The notes: generated by a model not told the origin, from the letters alone. 45,466 nucleotides of DNA from Stenotrophomonas sp. PS02289 (GCF_029960115.1 NZ_JASCOZ010000017.1:1-45466), one strand, 5' to 3'. Shown: positions 25,775 through 35,792, counted from the first letter of the stretch. Translations and numbers: made by a program.

Positions 25775-25961
25775 TGACACGCATGGCGTGTCACTACAGC
25801 CAGATACGCCAAGCGCCCCTTTCGGGGCGCATGGCGTATCTGCTTGACGAACTGATGATTGGCCGGCGGCCTGGGATTGTTGGGTGCATCCATGCACCCA
25901 ACCCCTCCGCTGCGCTGCGGGGCCAGCCATTCGGCTGTCCGGATTCGCTCCGGGCGAATCC
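25775..25961. repeat. Chain of four hairpins downstream of tRNA-Ser
   Basis: Four near-perfect inverted repeats in 190 nt: 25775-25793 (TGACACGC/GCGTGTCA), 25801-25842 (CAGATACGCC/GGCGTATCTG enclosing GCGCCCC/GGGGCGC), 25879-25902 (11-bp arms GTTGGGTGCAT/ATGCACCCAAC) and 25941-25961 (GGATTCGC/GCGAATCC). The second shares its core with the tRNA terminator hairpin at 25991-26050. The wider gap 25612-26039 holds no supported gene. Confidence 0.6.
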
Positions 25962-26008
25962 GTCGAACCCGCGTGGGGTCGGCAGCCATCTCTCTCCGCC
26001 AGATACGC

Positions 26009-26030
26009 AAAACGCCCCGTTCGGGGCGCT
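26009..26030 (-). terminator. Terminator of tRNA-Ser
   Basis: On the minus strand, CGCCCC-GAAC-GGGGCG followed by TTTT, starting 12 nt after the encoded CCA. It is nested in a larger near-perfect inverted repeat (25991-26050) whose one arm is the tRNA 3' end. Confidence 0.75.
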
Positions 26031-26039
26031 TTGGGTATC

Positions 26040-26129
26040 TGGCGGAGAGAGTGGGATTCGAACCCACGGAAGGTTTGACCCTTCGCCGGTTTTCAAGACC
26101 GGTGCCTTAAACCGCTCGGCCATCTCTCC
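26040..26129 (-). tRNA. tRNA-Ser (anticodon TGA)
   Basis: A 90-nt type II tRNA. The acceptor pairs GGAGAGA with TCTCTCC, followed by discriminator G and an encoded CCA. The T arm has GGTTCGAATCC, and the anticodon loop CTTGAAA places TGA at 26093-26095. The long variable arm is present, as expected for serine. The seryl-tRNA synthetase gene lies about 2 kb away. Confidence 0.97.
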
Positions 26130-26185
26130 GTTCGGGCGGGCATTCTCGCATTTCCGGGGCAATTTTGCGCGCCCGGTTGGCGGAA

Positions 26186-27178
26186 TCAGCCTGCATCCAC
26201 CGCCAGGGCACCCAAAGCGCTGGCTTTGATCTTCTCTTTGGCGCGCTCGCAGGCTCCGCCGCAGTCCAGGCGCGAGGCCTCCAGCTGGGGCGGCAGGTGC
26301 TCGGCCAGGAAGTCGATGAACACCCGCACCGCCGGCAGCAGGCCGCGGCGCGAGGCGAACACGGCGTGGCAGATGCCCTGCGGCAGCGACCAGTCCGGCA
26401 GCACCACTTCCAGCTCGCCGTTGCGCACGGCTTCGGCGCAGACGGTTTCCGGCAGCATGGTGATGCCGAAGCCGTCCTTGACCATGCTCTGCAGCAGCGG
26501 GAAGTCGAATCCGGCCACGCGCGGCTGCAGGTCAACGCGGCGCACCGCACCTTCGGGGCCGTGCAGCTCCCAGCGCTGACGGGCTTCGTCTTCGCTGATG
26601 CTCAGGGTGACGTGGTTGGCCAACTCATCCGGGTCCTTGGGGCGGCCGGCGCGGTCCAGATACTTGGGGCTGGCAACCAGCAGTTCCTGCACCTGGCCGA
26701 AGCTGCGCATCACCAGGCTGCCGTCGTCGTCCAACCGCGAGCGCACGCGCAGGGCGACGTCGTAGCCTTCATTGATGATGTCCACCCGGCGGTTACTGAT
26801 ATTCAGCTGCAGGCGCACCTTCGGGTACTGGGCCAGGAACTTCGGTAACAGCTTGGGCAGCTGCATCTGCGCCAGCGAAACCGGCACACTGGCGCGGACC
26901 ACGCCGCGCGGCTCGGCGCTCAGGCGATCCACCACCTCACGCGCGGCCTGAGCCTCGGCGAGCATGGTCTGGGCATGGCGGTGCACACTGGTGCCGACGT
27001 CGGTGACCGCGAAGCGGCGCGTGGAACGCTGCAGCAGGCGCACGCCCAGGTCGGTTTCCAGCTGGCTGATGCGGCGGCTCAGGCGGGACTTCGGGATGCC
27101 CAGAGCGCGCTCGGCGGCGGCAAAACCACCATGGTCAACGACCATGGCGAAGTAATAGAGGTCGTTCAGGTCGTGCAT
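26186..27178 (-). CDS. LysR-family transcriptional regulator
   Basis: A 330-aa regulator with the winged HTH at about 3-62 (FAAAERALGIPKSRLSRRISQLE) and a LysR substrate domain from about 90. The C-terminus has a cysteine-bearing stretch (LDCGGACERAKEKIK) beyond the usual fold. The start at 27178 (MHDLNDLYYFAMVVDHGGF) is the classical one. It is divergent from azoR, with a palindrome between, so it most likely controls that azoreductase/quinone reductase gene, as in other LysR-azoR pairs. The inducer may be a quinone or other electrophile (inference). Confidence 0.9.
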   Translation of the reverse strand: MHDLNDLYYFAMVVDHGGFAAAERALGIPKSRLSRRISQLETDLGVRLLQRSTRRFAVTDVGTSVHRHAQTMLAEAQAAREVVDRLSAEPRGVVRASVPVSLAQMQLPKLLPKFLAQYPKVRLQLNISNRRVDIINEGYDVALRVRSRLDDDGSLVMRSFGQVQELLVASPKYLDRAGRPKDPDELANHVTLSISEDEARQRWELHGPEGAVRRVDLQPRVAGFDFPLLQSMVKDGFGITMLPETVCAEAVRNGELEVVLPDWSLPQGICHAVFASRRGLLPAVRVFIDFLAEHLPPQLEASRLDCGGACERAKEKIKASALGALAVDAG

Positions 27179-27185
27179 GGTGGCA

Positions 27186-27201
27186 GTTCCACATGTAGAA
27201 C
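27186..27201. promoter_or_regulatory. Palindrome in LysR/azoR divergent region, candidate operator
   Basis: GTTCCACATGTAGAAC matches its reverse complement at 14 of 16 positions and contains T-N11-A spacing typical of LysR sites. It lies 8 nt upstream of the LysR start codon, a position fitting autorepression. Confidence 0.45.
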
Positions 27202-27301
27202 AATACGTGGCATTCAACCACCTTTATTCCAAATTGGCAACAACCTATCGTTCTCTCCGTCGGCGGCGCTGCCGCCTCCTCCCAGAATATAGGTGATTGC
27301 C

Positions 27302-27889
27302 ATGAAGCTCCTGCATCTCGACGCCAGCGTCCTTGGCGACAACTCGGTTTCCCGTCAGCTGTCGGCCGCTGTCGTCGCACGATTCAATGAGACTGTCGAG
27401 AATCTCGACGTCAGCTACCGCGACCTGGATCGTGACCCGATCCCGCACCTGCGCAGCACCTCGCTGGCCCAGGCCGATGCGGCCGAAGCCACCGATGCAG
27501 AAAACGTGATGCAGCAGTTCCTGGCCGCAGACGTAGTTGTCATCGGCGCGCCGATGTACAACTTCAGCATCCCCTCCACGCTGAAGGCCTGGATCGACCG
27601 CGTGGCCGTGGCCGGGCGCACCTTCAAGTACACCGAGAATGGCCCGGTCGGCCTGGCCGGTGGCAAGCGGGTGATCATCGCCAGCGCACGTGGCGGCATC
27701 TACACCGATTCGCCGGCGGACTTCCAGGAGCCCTTCCTTCGCCAGGTGTTCGCCTTCATGGGCATCACCGATGTGGAATTCGTGCGCGCTGAAGGCATCG
27801 CCTATTCGCCGCAGCACCGTGCAGACGCGATTGCTGCTGCGCTGGCCAGCCTGCCGGCGGCCGAGTTTGAAGAACTGGCGGAAGCCTGA
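27302..27889 (+). CDS. azoR: FMN-dependent NADH-azoreductase / quinone reductase
   Basis: A 195-aa flavodoxin-fold protein, the usual length of AzoR. It begins MKLLHLDASVLGDNSVSRQLSAA, the FMN phosphate loop, and carries the family segment GAPMYNFSIPSTLKAWIDRVAVAGRTF. It reduces quinones and azo compounds with NADH in the cytosol, commonly as thiol/quinone stress defence. The ATG at 27302 has AGGTGA 5 nt upstream. A strong terminator follows the gene. Confidence 0.92.
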   Translation: MKLLHLDASVLGDNSVSRQLSAAVVARFNETVENLDVSYRDLDRDPIPHLRSTSLAQADAAEATDAENVMQQFLAADVVVIGAPMYNFSIPSTLKAWIDRVAVAGRTFKYTENGPVGLAGGKRVIIASARGGIYTDSPADFQEPFLRQVFAFMGITDVEFVRAEGIAYSPQHRADAIAAALASLPAAEFEELAEA

Positions 27890-27971
27890 TGTCTCCCCAG
27901 GGCAGGCGTTAAGTCCTCGTCGGACGCCCTGCCCGGGCCGGAACTCCCCTCCCCCTTCCGGCCCACCCTGC

Positions 27972-27999
27972 GGCCCCGCTTCGGCGGGGCCGTTTCTTT
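27972..27999 (+). terminator. Rho-independent terminator of azoR
   Basis: GGCCCCGC-TTCG-GCGGGGCC, an 8-bp GC-rich stem with a tetraloop, followed by GTTTCTTT. Confidence 0.85.
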
Positions 28000-28026
28000 A
28001 AAAAACCCGCCTTGCGGCGGGTTTTT
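28000..28026. terminator. Bidirectional terminator between azoR and serS
   Basis: AAAAACCCGCC, short loop, GGCGGGTTTTT. It gives a T-tract on both strands and lies 7 nt beyond the serS stop codon, so it probably terminates serS. Confidence 0.85.
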
Positions 28027-28032
28027 CGTGAG

Positions 28033-29355
<1,323 letters not shown>

Positions 29356-29424
29356 TTATGCACTTTTCTGCCGCCGGTTCATATCTGGCATGGCAGAATC
29401 GGGGGGTTCATACCGGTATGGCCC

Positions 29425-30054
29425 ATGTCTGCGTCCCGCTCCTCCTCTGGCAAGACCCTGACCCTGCATCTGCCCGCGCACAGCCTGAAGATCGCGGGCA
29501 TCGCCTTTGGCGTCGGCCTGCTGCTGTTCGTGGCGGTCTGGGCCACCAACCGCAAGAAGGACTTCTACACCGCCGGCCCGGCGCAGACCCCGCAGCAGGT
29601 GGCCGAGGTGGAGCCGCTGCCCGAACCGCTGGCGGCGGCGGCCGGTTCCAGCGACATGCCCGATGCCAAGGATCCGCCGGCCGTGGAGGAAAAACCGCAG
29701 TTGGTGGAAACCGCGCCGCCACCGCCGGCCGCCGTCCCTGCCCCGCTTCCCGAGGCCGCGCCGCAGGCCCTGGCACCGGGCGATCGCCCGCAGCCAATTG
29801 CCGACCAGTCGCCGCCGCCGACCTACCCGCCCGCCGCGCTGCGCCGTGGCGATTCCGGCAGCGTCGTGGTCCGCGTGGACGTGGATGCCACCGGCATGCC
29901 CTTCAACGCGACCATCGTGCAGCGGAGTGGCTCACGCGACCTGGATCGCGCTGCGGTGGATGCCGTGCGGCGCTGGCGCTTCGTGCCAGCACAGAGCAAT
30001 GGACAGGCGGTTACCGGCAGCATTGAAGTGCCGTTTGATTTCAAAACCGATTGA
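29425..30054 (+). CDS. TonB-domain (energy-transducer-like) protein
   Basis: A 209-aa protein with a single N-terminal membrane anchor (about 22-40), a proline/alanine-rich periplasmic spacer (about 45-130) and a C-terminal TonB domain (YPPAALRRGDSGSVVVRVDVDATG to SIEVPFDF). It may pass proton-motive energy to outer-membrane receptors. The ATG at 29425 is chosen because the domain order fits. No exbB/exbD is adjacent, so it may use those encoded elsewhere. A related gene follows 148 nt later; that gap shows nothing distinct. Confidence 0.85.
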   Translation: MSASRSSSGKTLTLHLPAHSLKIAGIAFGVGLLLFVAVWATNRKKDFYTAGPAQTPQQVAEVEPLPEPLAAAAGSSDMPDAKDPPAVEEKPQLVETAPPPPAAVPAPLPEAAPQALAPGDRPQPIADQSPPPTYPPAALRRGDSGSVVVRVDVDATGMPFNATIVQRSGSRDLDRAAVDAVRRWRFVPAQSNGQAVTGSIEVPFDFKTD

Positions 30055-30202
30055 TTCATCGCCGCGTCATGCTCATGTGCAGGCGCGGCTCATCTAGCTG
30101 AACCTCATCGGGAATGCAGTCGCCGCGTTGACGCAGCGGTGACACCCACGCAACCGGAAGCGGGCAAGACTGCGGACGTCAACTCGACACGAGGAGTCCG
30201 CC

Positions 30203-30778
30203 ATGAGTGTTACCCATGCCCACGACATGCACAGCTCGCCGCAGCAGCAGCGCGACATCACCGATGATCCGTCGCGCCGCCGCGCTTCTCCCTGGCTGTG
30301 GATGGCACTGATTGTCGCGATGTTCGCCGCCGCGCTGGTGTGGCTGCGCTATGCCAATCCCAGCGACACCATGAGCGCCCCGGTCGGCGAGCGCATGCTG
30401 CCGGCTACTGAAACGCCGGTCGCCACCACGCCCGCTCCAGCCGCGCAGCGCCAGGCTGCGCCAGCTTCCGAACGTCGCGCGGTCACCGCAGTGCGCAACC
30501 GCGATGCCCGTCCTCTGGCCAGCAATGCCAAGCCGGATTACCCGGCCAGCGCACTGCGTAACGGCTCGGAAGGCAGCGTGGTGGCCAGTCTGAATGTCGA
30601 TACCCGCGGCCAGGTGACCGACGCCAGCATCGTGCAGCGCACCGGTTCGCGTGACCGTGATCTGGATCGTGCGGTGCTGAGCACCGTGCGTGACTGGAAG
30701 TTCGAGCCGGCCATGCAGAACGGCCGTGCTGTGGCCAGTGTGGTGCGCGTGCCGGTGGATTTCCGTACGCAGCGTTAA
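30203..30778 (+). CDS. Second TonB-domain protein
   Basis: A 191-aa paralogue of the preceding gene with one anchor (about 31-48), a short Ala/Pro/Thr linker and a C-terminal TonB domain (PDYPASALRNGSEGSVVASLNVD, then RDWKFEPAMQNGRAVASVVRVPVDF). CGAGGAG lies 6 nt before the ATG. The shared D[LV]DRA and TIVQRSGSRD/SIVQRTGSRD motifs show the pair arose by duplication. The linker is too short to reach far across the periplasm compared with standard TonB. Confidence 0.85.
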   Translation: MSVTHAHDMHSSPQQQRDITDDPSRRRASPWLWMALIVAMFAAALVWLRYANPSDTMSAPVGERMLPATETPVATTPAPAAQRQAAPASERRAVTAVRNRDARPLASNAKPDYPASALRNGSEGSVVASLNVDTRGQVTDASIVQRTGSRDRDLDRAVLSTVRDWKFEPAMQNGRAVASVVRVPVDFRTQR

Positions 30779-30797
30779 GTGCGATATGGGTGCGATG

Positions 30798-30831
30798 AAA
30801 AAGGAAGGGGCCATTGGCCCCTTCCTTTTTT
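30798..30831. terminator. Bidirectional terminator between TonB-domain gene and aroA
   Basis: AAAAAGGAAGGGGCC-ATT-GGCCCCTTCCTTTTTT: a perfect long stem with A and T tracts on either side, 3 nt from the aroA stop codon. Confidence 0.92.
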
Positions 30832-30833
30832 GA

Positions 30834-32147
30834 TCACGCCAGCGCCAACCCGAAACCCGCGCCGGTCGCCAACCCATCAAAATACGGGAACGACGTCGCC
30901 ACATTGGCAATGTCATTGACCCGCACTTCGCCGCTGCTGAGCTGACCGGCAATCGCAAACGCCATCGCAATGCGGTGATCGCCATGGCTTTCGATGGTGC
31001 CACTGCCGATGTTGCCGCCGCCGTGAATGGTCGCACCATCCTCGGTCTCGTCGACCTGCACGCCCAGCGCGCGCAGGCCAGTGGCCATGGCCGCCAGACG
31101 GTCCGATTCCTTCACCCGCAGCTCGGCCGCGCCACTGACAACAGTGTTGCCCTGTGCAGCCGCAGCGGCGACGAACAGCGCCGGGAATTCGTCGATCATG
31201 TCCGGCACCAGTGCTTCGGGAATCTGCGCACCGTGCAGCGGCGCGTAACGCACCACCAGGTCCGCCACCGCTTCCCCGCCCTGCTCGGCATGGTTCTCCT
31301 CGGTGATGTCGGCTCCCATCAGGCGCAGCGCGGCCAGCAGGCCGGTGCGGCGCGGATTCAGGCCGACCTGGCGCAGGCGCAGCTCCGAACCGGGGATGAT
31401 GCTGCCGGCGACCAGGAAGAACGCGGCCGAGGAAAAGTCTGCCGGCACCGCGATATCCGTCGCGCGCAGCCGCTGGCCACCGCGCAGACGGGCCTTGCCG
31501 GGCGAGAATTCAATCTCCACGCCGAACGCACGCAGCATGCGCTCGCTGTAATCGCGGGTGGGGTGCGGTTCGGTCACCGCAGTTTCGCCCTGCGCGTACA
31601 GGCCGGCCAGCAGCACGGCGGATTTGACTTGGGCGCTGGCTACCGGTGACACGAAATCGATGCCGTGCAGGGTCTGTCCCCCGTGCACACGCAGCGGCGG
31701 CGTGCCGTCGGCCTCGGTGTCGATCTTCGCGCCCATCTGTGCCAGCGGACCGGTGACACGACGCATCGGGCGGCGCGACAAGGATTCATCGCCGACCATC
31801 ACCGAGTCGAAGGGCTGCGCGGCCAGCAGACCCGCGAGCAGACGCATGCCGGTGCCCGCATTGCCGCAGTCCAGCTCCGCAGACGGCGCTTTCAGTCCAT
31901 CCACGCCCACACCGTGCACCACCCGCTGCGACGGCGACGGGGTTTCAATGCGCACGCCCAGCTGGCTGAAGATGGCCGCGGTGGCACGGGTATCTTCGCC
32001 TTCCAGAAAGCCGTCGATGTGCGACACGCCGTCGGCCAGCGCGGCGAACATCACCGCACGATGGGACACGGACTTGTCGCCGGGAATGGTCAGGCTGCCC
32101 TGCAGGGGCTGGCCCTTGCGGGCGATCCAGGAAGCGGAAGCGGTCAT
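30834..32147 (-). CDS. aroA: 3-phosphoshikimate 1-carboxyvinyltransferase (EPSP synthase)
   Basis: A 437-aa shikimate-pathway enzyme that joins PEP to shikimate-3-phosphate. K25 in PGDKSVSHR, the LDCGNAGTGMRLL signature and RVKESDRL are all present. The start at 32147 has ACAGGA upstream; the longer frame runs toward pheA. It follows pheA by 64 nt; the gap holds a GCCGCCC/GGGCGGC hairpin that could attenuate or stabilise the message. Confidence 0.96.
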   Translation of the reverse strand: MTASASWIARKGQPLQGSLTIPGDKSVSHRAVMFAALADGVSHIDGFLEGEDTRATAAIFSQLGVRIETPSPSQRVVHGVGVDGLKAPSAELDCGNAGTGMRLLAGLLAAQPFDSVMVGDESLSRRPMRRVTGPLAQMGAKIDTEADGTPPLRVHGGQTLHGIDFVSPVASAQVKSAVLLAGLYAQGETAVTEPHPTRDYSERMLRAFGVEIEFSPGKARLRGGQRLRATDIAVPADFSSAAFFLVAGSIIPGSELRLRQVGLNPRRTGLLAALRLMGADITEENHAEQGGEAVADLVVRYAPLHGAQIPEALVPDMIDEFPALFVAAAAAQGNTVVSGAAELRVKESDRLAAMATGLRALGVQVDETEDGATIHGGGNIGSGTIESHGDHRIAMAFAIAGQLSSGEVRVNDIANVATSFPYFDGLATGAGFGLALA

Positions 32148-32211
32148 CGGAAAATCCTGTAAGGCCGCCCCGATGGGCGGCAGTCGTGCGAAGTTCGTAA
32201 GAGGCGGAAGA

Positions 32212-33375
32212 TCAGGGCACAGCCACCGGGTACGAACCCAGCACCTTGATCTGCGCCGAATGCGCCTTGAGTTCGGCCAGCGCGGCCTGCATCGCTTCAT
32301 CCTCGACATGGCCGGCCAGGTCGATGAAGAAGCCGTATTCCCACTTGGCGTTGTGCGACGGACGCGACTCGATGCGGTTCATGCTGATGCCGTGGCGGGC
32401 AAACGGGCTGAGCACGTCGAACAGCGCACCGGGCTTGTCGTGGATGAACACCAGAACCGAGGTGCGGTCATGACCGGAGCCGGGGAAGATGTTCCGACCA
32501 ATCACCAGGAAGCGCGTGGTGTTGTCGGCATCGTTCTGGATCGGCTTGGTGACGACCTTCTTCAGACCGTACACGTGACCGGCACTTTCGCCGCCGATGG
32601 CGGCGGCGTCATCAGCATTGCGGGCGCGGCGTGCGCCTTCGGCATTGCTGGACACGGGAATCTTCTCGGCCTTGGGCAGGTTGGCGCGCAGCCACGACGA
32701 GGTCTGCATGAATGACTGCGGATGGCCGTACACCCGTTCGACATCTTCCAGCCGGCCACTGCGCGACATCAGGTACTGCTGCACGCGCAGCTCCACTTCG
32801 CCGCAGATCTTCAGGTTGGAGGTGAGGAACATGTCCAGGGTGATCTGGATGGTGCCCTGCCCCGAGTTCTCCACCGGCACCACGCCGAAGTCGGCATTGC
32901 CGGCTTCCACTTCCTGGAATACCTCTTCAATGCTGGCCAGCGGCAGACCCAGCGCCGAGCGGCCGAAGTGCTTGAGCACGGCCTGCTGGCTGAAGGTACC
33001 TTCCGGACCGAGGTAGCCGATCTTCAACGGCTCCTGCTGGGCCAGGCAGGCGGACATGATTTCGCGGAACACGTGCACCAGCAGTTCGTCGCTGAGCGGG
33101 CCTTCATTGCGGTCCACCACCATGCGCAGCACCTGTGCTTCGCGCTCGGGGCGGTAGTAGTCGACGGCCGCCGCCAGCTTGCCCTTGGCCTTGCCGACCT
33201 GATGGGCGAACTGGGCGCGTTCGGCAATCAGCGCCTGGATGCTGCGGTCGATCTGGTCGATCTTGGCACGCACATCCGACAGCACCGGAGCGGCAACGGA
33301 GGTAGAGGGTTCAGCCTTGGTCTTCTTGGCCGGTTTGACGGCGCTGGCCTTGGGCTTGGCAGGTTTGTTGGCCAT
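32212..33375 (-). CDS. pheA: Bifunctional chorismate mutase / prephenate dehydratase
   Basis: A 387-aa enzyme of phenylalanine synthesis. Order: a Lys/Ala/Pro-rich N-terminal extension (1-32) absent from most PheA, an AroQ chorismate mutase (about 34-115), prephenate dehydratase (about 117-295, with the catalytic TRF in NTTRFLVIG) and a C-terminal ACT domain (about 303-387, GALFDVLSPF and ESRPS) that senses phenylalanine. The dehydratase motif reads NSGQGTIQITLDMF where related enzymes often have NSxEGxVxxTLDxF. It lies between serC and aroA on the same strand. Confidence 0.95.
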   Translation of the reverse strand: MANKPAKPKASAVKPAKKTKAEPSTSVAAPVLSDVRAKIDQIDRSIQALIAERAQFAHQVGKAKGKLAAAVDYYRPEREAQVLRMVVDRNEGPLSDELLVHVFREIMSACLAQQEPLKIGYLGPEGTFSQQAVLKHFGRSALGLPLASIEEVFQEVEAGNADFGVVPVENSGQGTIQITLDMFLTSNLKICGEVELRVQQYLMSRSGRLEDVERVYGHPQSFMQTSSWLRANLPKAEKIPVSSNAEGARRARNADDAAAIGGESAGHVYGLKKVVTKPIQNDADNTTRFLVIGRNIFPGSGHDRTSVLVFIHDKPGALFDVLSPFARHGISMNRIESRPSHNAKWEYGFFIDLAGHVEDEAMQAALAELKAHSAQIKVLGSYPVAVP

Positions 33376-33427
33376 GTCGGCTCCAGGTACGGTGGGGCCG
33401 CACGGGCCCCGATCAAAACGTAAAGTG

Positions 33428-34513
33428 TCAGCCGTTGCGCTGCTGGAAGTCGCGCATGAAGGCCACCAGGGCCTGCGCGCCTTCCACCGGCATCGCGTTG
33501 TACAGCGACGCGCGGATGCCGCCCACCGCCTTGTGGCCCTTCAGCGCCAGCAAGCCGGCCGCCTTGGACTCACTGACGAAACGGGCGTTGAGGGTGTCGT
33601 CGGGCAGGAAGAACGGAATGTTCATGCGCGAGCGCACCGCCGGCACCACCTCGTTGCGGTAGAAGCCGCCGGAGGCATCGATGGCGTCGTACACCAACGC
33701 GGCCTTGGTCGCGTTGCGGCGGGCGAATTCCTCCACCCCACCCTGCGCCAGCATCCACTGGAACATCAGCCCGGCCAGGTACCAGTTCCAGGTCGGCGGG
33801 GTGTTGAGCATGGAGTCGCGTGCCACGTGCGAGCGGTAGTCGAAGATATCCGCGCGCGGCTGGCCGGCGCGTTCGAGCAGGTCGCGACGCACGATCACCA
33901 CGGATACACCGACCGGGCCCAGGTTCTTCTGCGCACCGGCGTAGATCAGCCCGTAGCGCGAGACGTCGATGGGCTCGCTGGCGATGGAGGAACTGAAGTC
34001 GGCAAACAGGGGCACGTCGCCCACGTCCGGCGTGTCGCGGAACTCCACGCCATGGATGGTCTCGTTGGCGGTGATGTGCACGAAGGCGGCATCGGGCGAA
34101 AGCTGCCAGCTGCTGCGTACGGGAATGTCATGGAAGCCGTTGGCTTCGCTGCTGGCGGCCACGTGTGGGGTGACGTAGTGGCCGACCTGCTTGATCGCGG
34201 TCTTGCCCCAGTGCCCGGTCACCACGTAGTCGCAGGTCTGGCCGGGTGCGGCGAAGTTCAGCGCCAGCAGCGCCTGCTGGGTGGTGGCCCCGCCCGCCAG
34301 GAACAGCACCGCGTAGTCGTCAGGAATGCCGATCAGCGTGCGCAGGTCGGCTTCGGCCTGGGCCGCCACCGCCATGAATTCCGGGCCACGGTGGCTCATT
34401 TCCACAATGGAGGCGCCGGCACCGTTCCATTCCAACATTTCCGCCTGCGCCTGGCGCAGGACCGATTCCGGCAGGGTTGCAGGGCCGGCACTGAAATTGA
34501 ACGCGCGCGTCAT
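33428..34513 (-). CDS. serC: Phosphoserine aminotransferase
   Basis: A 361-aa class V PLP enzyme of serine synthesis (also pyridoxal synthesis). The PLP lysine is K196 in [10 protein letters not shown], and the phosphate-loop GGATTQ is present. The start at 34513 ([16 protein letters not shown]) is canonical, with AGGTG upstream. It leads the serC-pheA-aroA block; the 89-nt gap before it contains a small CCTTG/CAAGG hairpin and possibly the block's promoter. Confidence 0.96.
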   Translation of the reverse strand: MTRAFNFSAGPATLPESVLRQAQAEMLEWNGAGASIVEMSHRGPEFMAVAAQAEADLRTLIGIPDDYAVLFLAGGATTQQALLALNFAAPGQTCDYVVTGHWGKTAIKQVGHYVTPHVAASSEANGFHDIPVRSSWQLSPDAAFVHITANETIHGVEFRDTPDVGDVPLFADFSSSIASEPIDVSRYGLIYAGAQKNLGPVGVSVVIVRRDLLERAGQPRADIFDYRSHVARDSMLNTPPTWNWYLAGLMFQWMLAQGGVEEFARRNATKAALVYDAIDASGGFYRNEVVPAVRSRMNIPFFLPDDTLNARFVSESKAAGLLALKGHKAVGGIRASLYNAMPVEGAQALVAFMRDFQQRNG

Positions 34514-34602
34514 GTGACACCTATGGGGCAAGATCCCTAGTATGCCGCAGCGCACCAGCCTTTAGGCCTTGCCGCACAAGGTAAAATTGGTTGCGTTTGA
34601 AT

Positions 34603-35400
34603 CTATCGCGCGCCGAACAACAACAACAGGCTGATCACCCCGCCGAGCAGCAGTGCGCTGCCCAGCAGCCACGGCCAACGGCTCACGCGACGCGGCGCGG
34701 TCGGTGCCTCGGTGACGATTTCCGGCTCCAGCTCGTCTTCTTCCTCGCTGACGATGCGCTTGCTGCCGTCGTGCGGCACTTCCAGCACGAAGCGATGCTG
34801 CGCGTCGAACACCAGCTGGTCGCCGGGCTGCAGCCAGCAATGACGCACGCTGACGCCATTGACCCGGGTCGATTCACCGGCCCCCAGGTCACGCAGCAGC
34901 AGTCGCTCACCGTGCCGCTCGAGCCGGGCGTGCTGTTCGGCAAAGGCCGGGTCATCGACCAGGATGTCCGAATCCGGGCCCCGCCCGATCACCCGCGGGC
35001 GGTCCAGGGTGAAGCTGCGTCCATGGTGCTGCCCGCCCACCCCGCGCAGCAGGCGCGGGTCGTCGCCCTGCTCGTCGCTGCGCGCCGGGGCATGCTGCAA
35101 TGCCTCGCACGGCCCCTGGATCAGCATTTCCACGCCGTCGGCGTAGACCGCATCGCCGGGTCGTAGCAGCGCCATGCGCCGGACCGGCCGGCCGTTGACG
35201 TGAATGCCGCGCATGCCGTTGGCCACCTGCAGCCACAGGCCGCGGTCATCCAGACAGAACTGGGCCAGCAACAAGGTGCCGACCGCTTCGCCGCCGAGCC
35301 GGACACTGCCGGAGGCGTGGCGCACGATCCGTTGCACCCCGGGCCGCAGCGGCTGGTCGGGGTGTTGGCGTTGGGTAAAGTGAACTAGCAGGTTCTGCAC
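34603..35400 (-). CDS. Tandem FHA-domain protein with C-terminal membrane anchor
   Basis: A 265-aa protein. FHA-like domain 1 spans about 5-110 and domain 2 about 125-205 (RVIGRGPDSDILVDDPAFAEQHARLE, the phosphothreonine-binding core with R, S and H positions). An acidic linker (EEEDELEPE) leads to a single C-terminal transmembrane helix (about 240-262). It probably presents phosphopeptide-binding domains to the cytosol from the inner membrane. No Ser/Thr kinase gene is nearby. The start is a GTG at 35400 chosen from domain position; the ribosome site is weak, so the N-terminus is uncertain. Confidence 0.75.
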   Translation of the reverse strand: MQNLLVHFTQRQHPDQPLRPGVQRIVRHASGSVRLGGEAVGTLLLAQFCLDDRGLWLQVANGMRGIHVNGRPVRRMALLRPGDAVYADGVEMLIQGPCEALQHAPARSDEQGDDPRLLRGVGGQHHGRSFTLDRPRVIGRGPDSDILVDDPAFAEQHARLERHGERLLLRDLGAGESTRVNGVSVRHCWLQPGDQLVFDAQHRFVLEVPHDGSKRIVSEEEDELEPEIVTEAPTAPRRVSRWPWLLGSALLLGGVISLLLLFGAR

Positions 35401-35516
35401 GCGGCGCAGCCTATCAGGTTGCCTGTCCGGGAAGAAGAAGTGTGACGCGCCTCTTGGCGGGATGGCTGACCCTGCGCACAATGCAGACCCTTCCCCGCCT
35501 GCCGCCAGGAGCGCAT

Positions 35517-35792
35517 ATGTCCAGGATCGATATCACCCACGCCCACGCCCTCAGCAGCGACGCCGCCCGCCAGGCCATCGACGCCATGGCCGCCAAACTG
35601 ACCGAGAAGTTCCAGGTCCGCAGCAGCTGGGCCGGCGACGTGCTCAGCTTCAACGGCTCCGGCGTCGACGGCGCGATCAAGCTGGTGCCGGGTGCCGTCA
35701 ACGTGGTGGCCGAGCTCGGCTTCCCGGTTTCGATGATGAAAGGCATGGTCGAGAGCCAGATCAAAGACGTGCTGAAGGAAAAGCTGGGCTGA
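35517..35792 (+). CDS. Polyhydroxyalkanoic acid system family protein
   Basis: A 91-aa protein matching the PHA-system small family (MSRIDITHAHALSSDAAR at the start, a central WAGDVLSFNGSGVDG, and an amphipathic VVAELGFPVSMMKGMVE end). Members are found with PHA granule genes but their role is poorly known. CCAGGAG precedes the ATG. It is followed 77 nt later by a phasin-like gene, so the two may act together on granules or another hydrophobic surface. Confidence 0.82.
   Translation: MSRIDITHAHALSSDAARQAIDAMAAKLTEKFQVRSSWAGDVLSFNGSGVDGAIKLVPGAVNVVAELGFPVSMMKGMVESQIKDVLKEKLG

Noticed and set aside
25991..26050. Possible integration (att) duplication at tRNA-Ser
   Set aside because: The second copy of the tRNA 3' end is inverted, not direct, and no integrase gene is present, so it is not an att pair.
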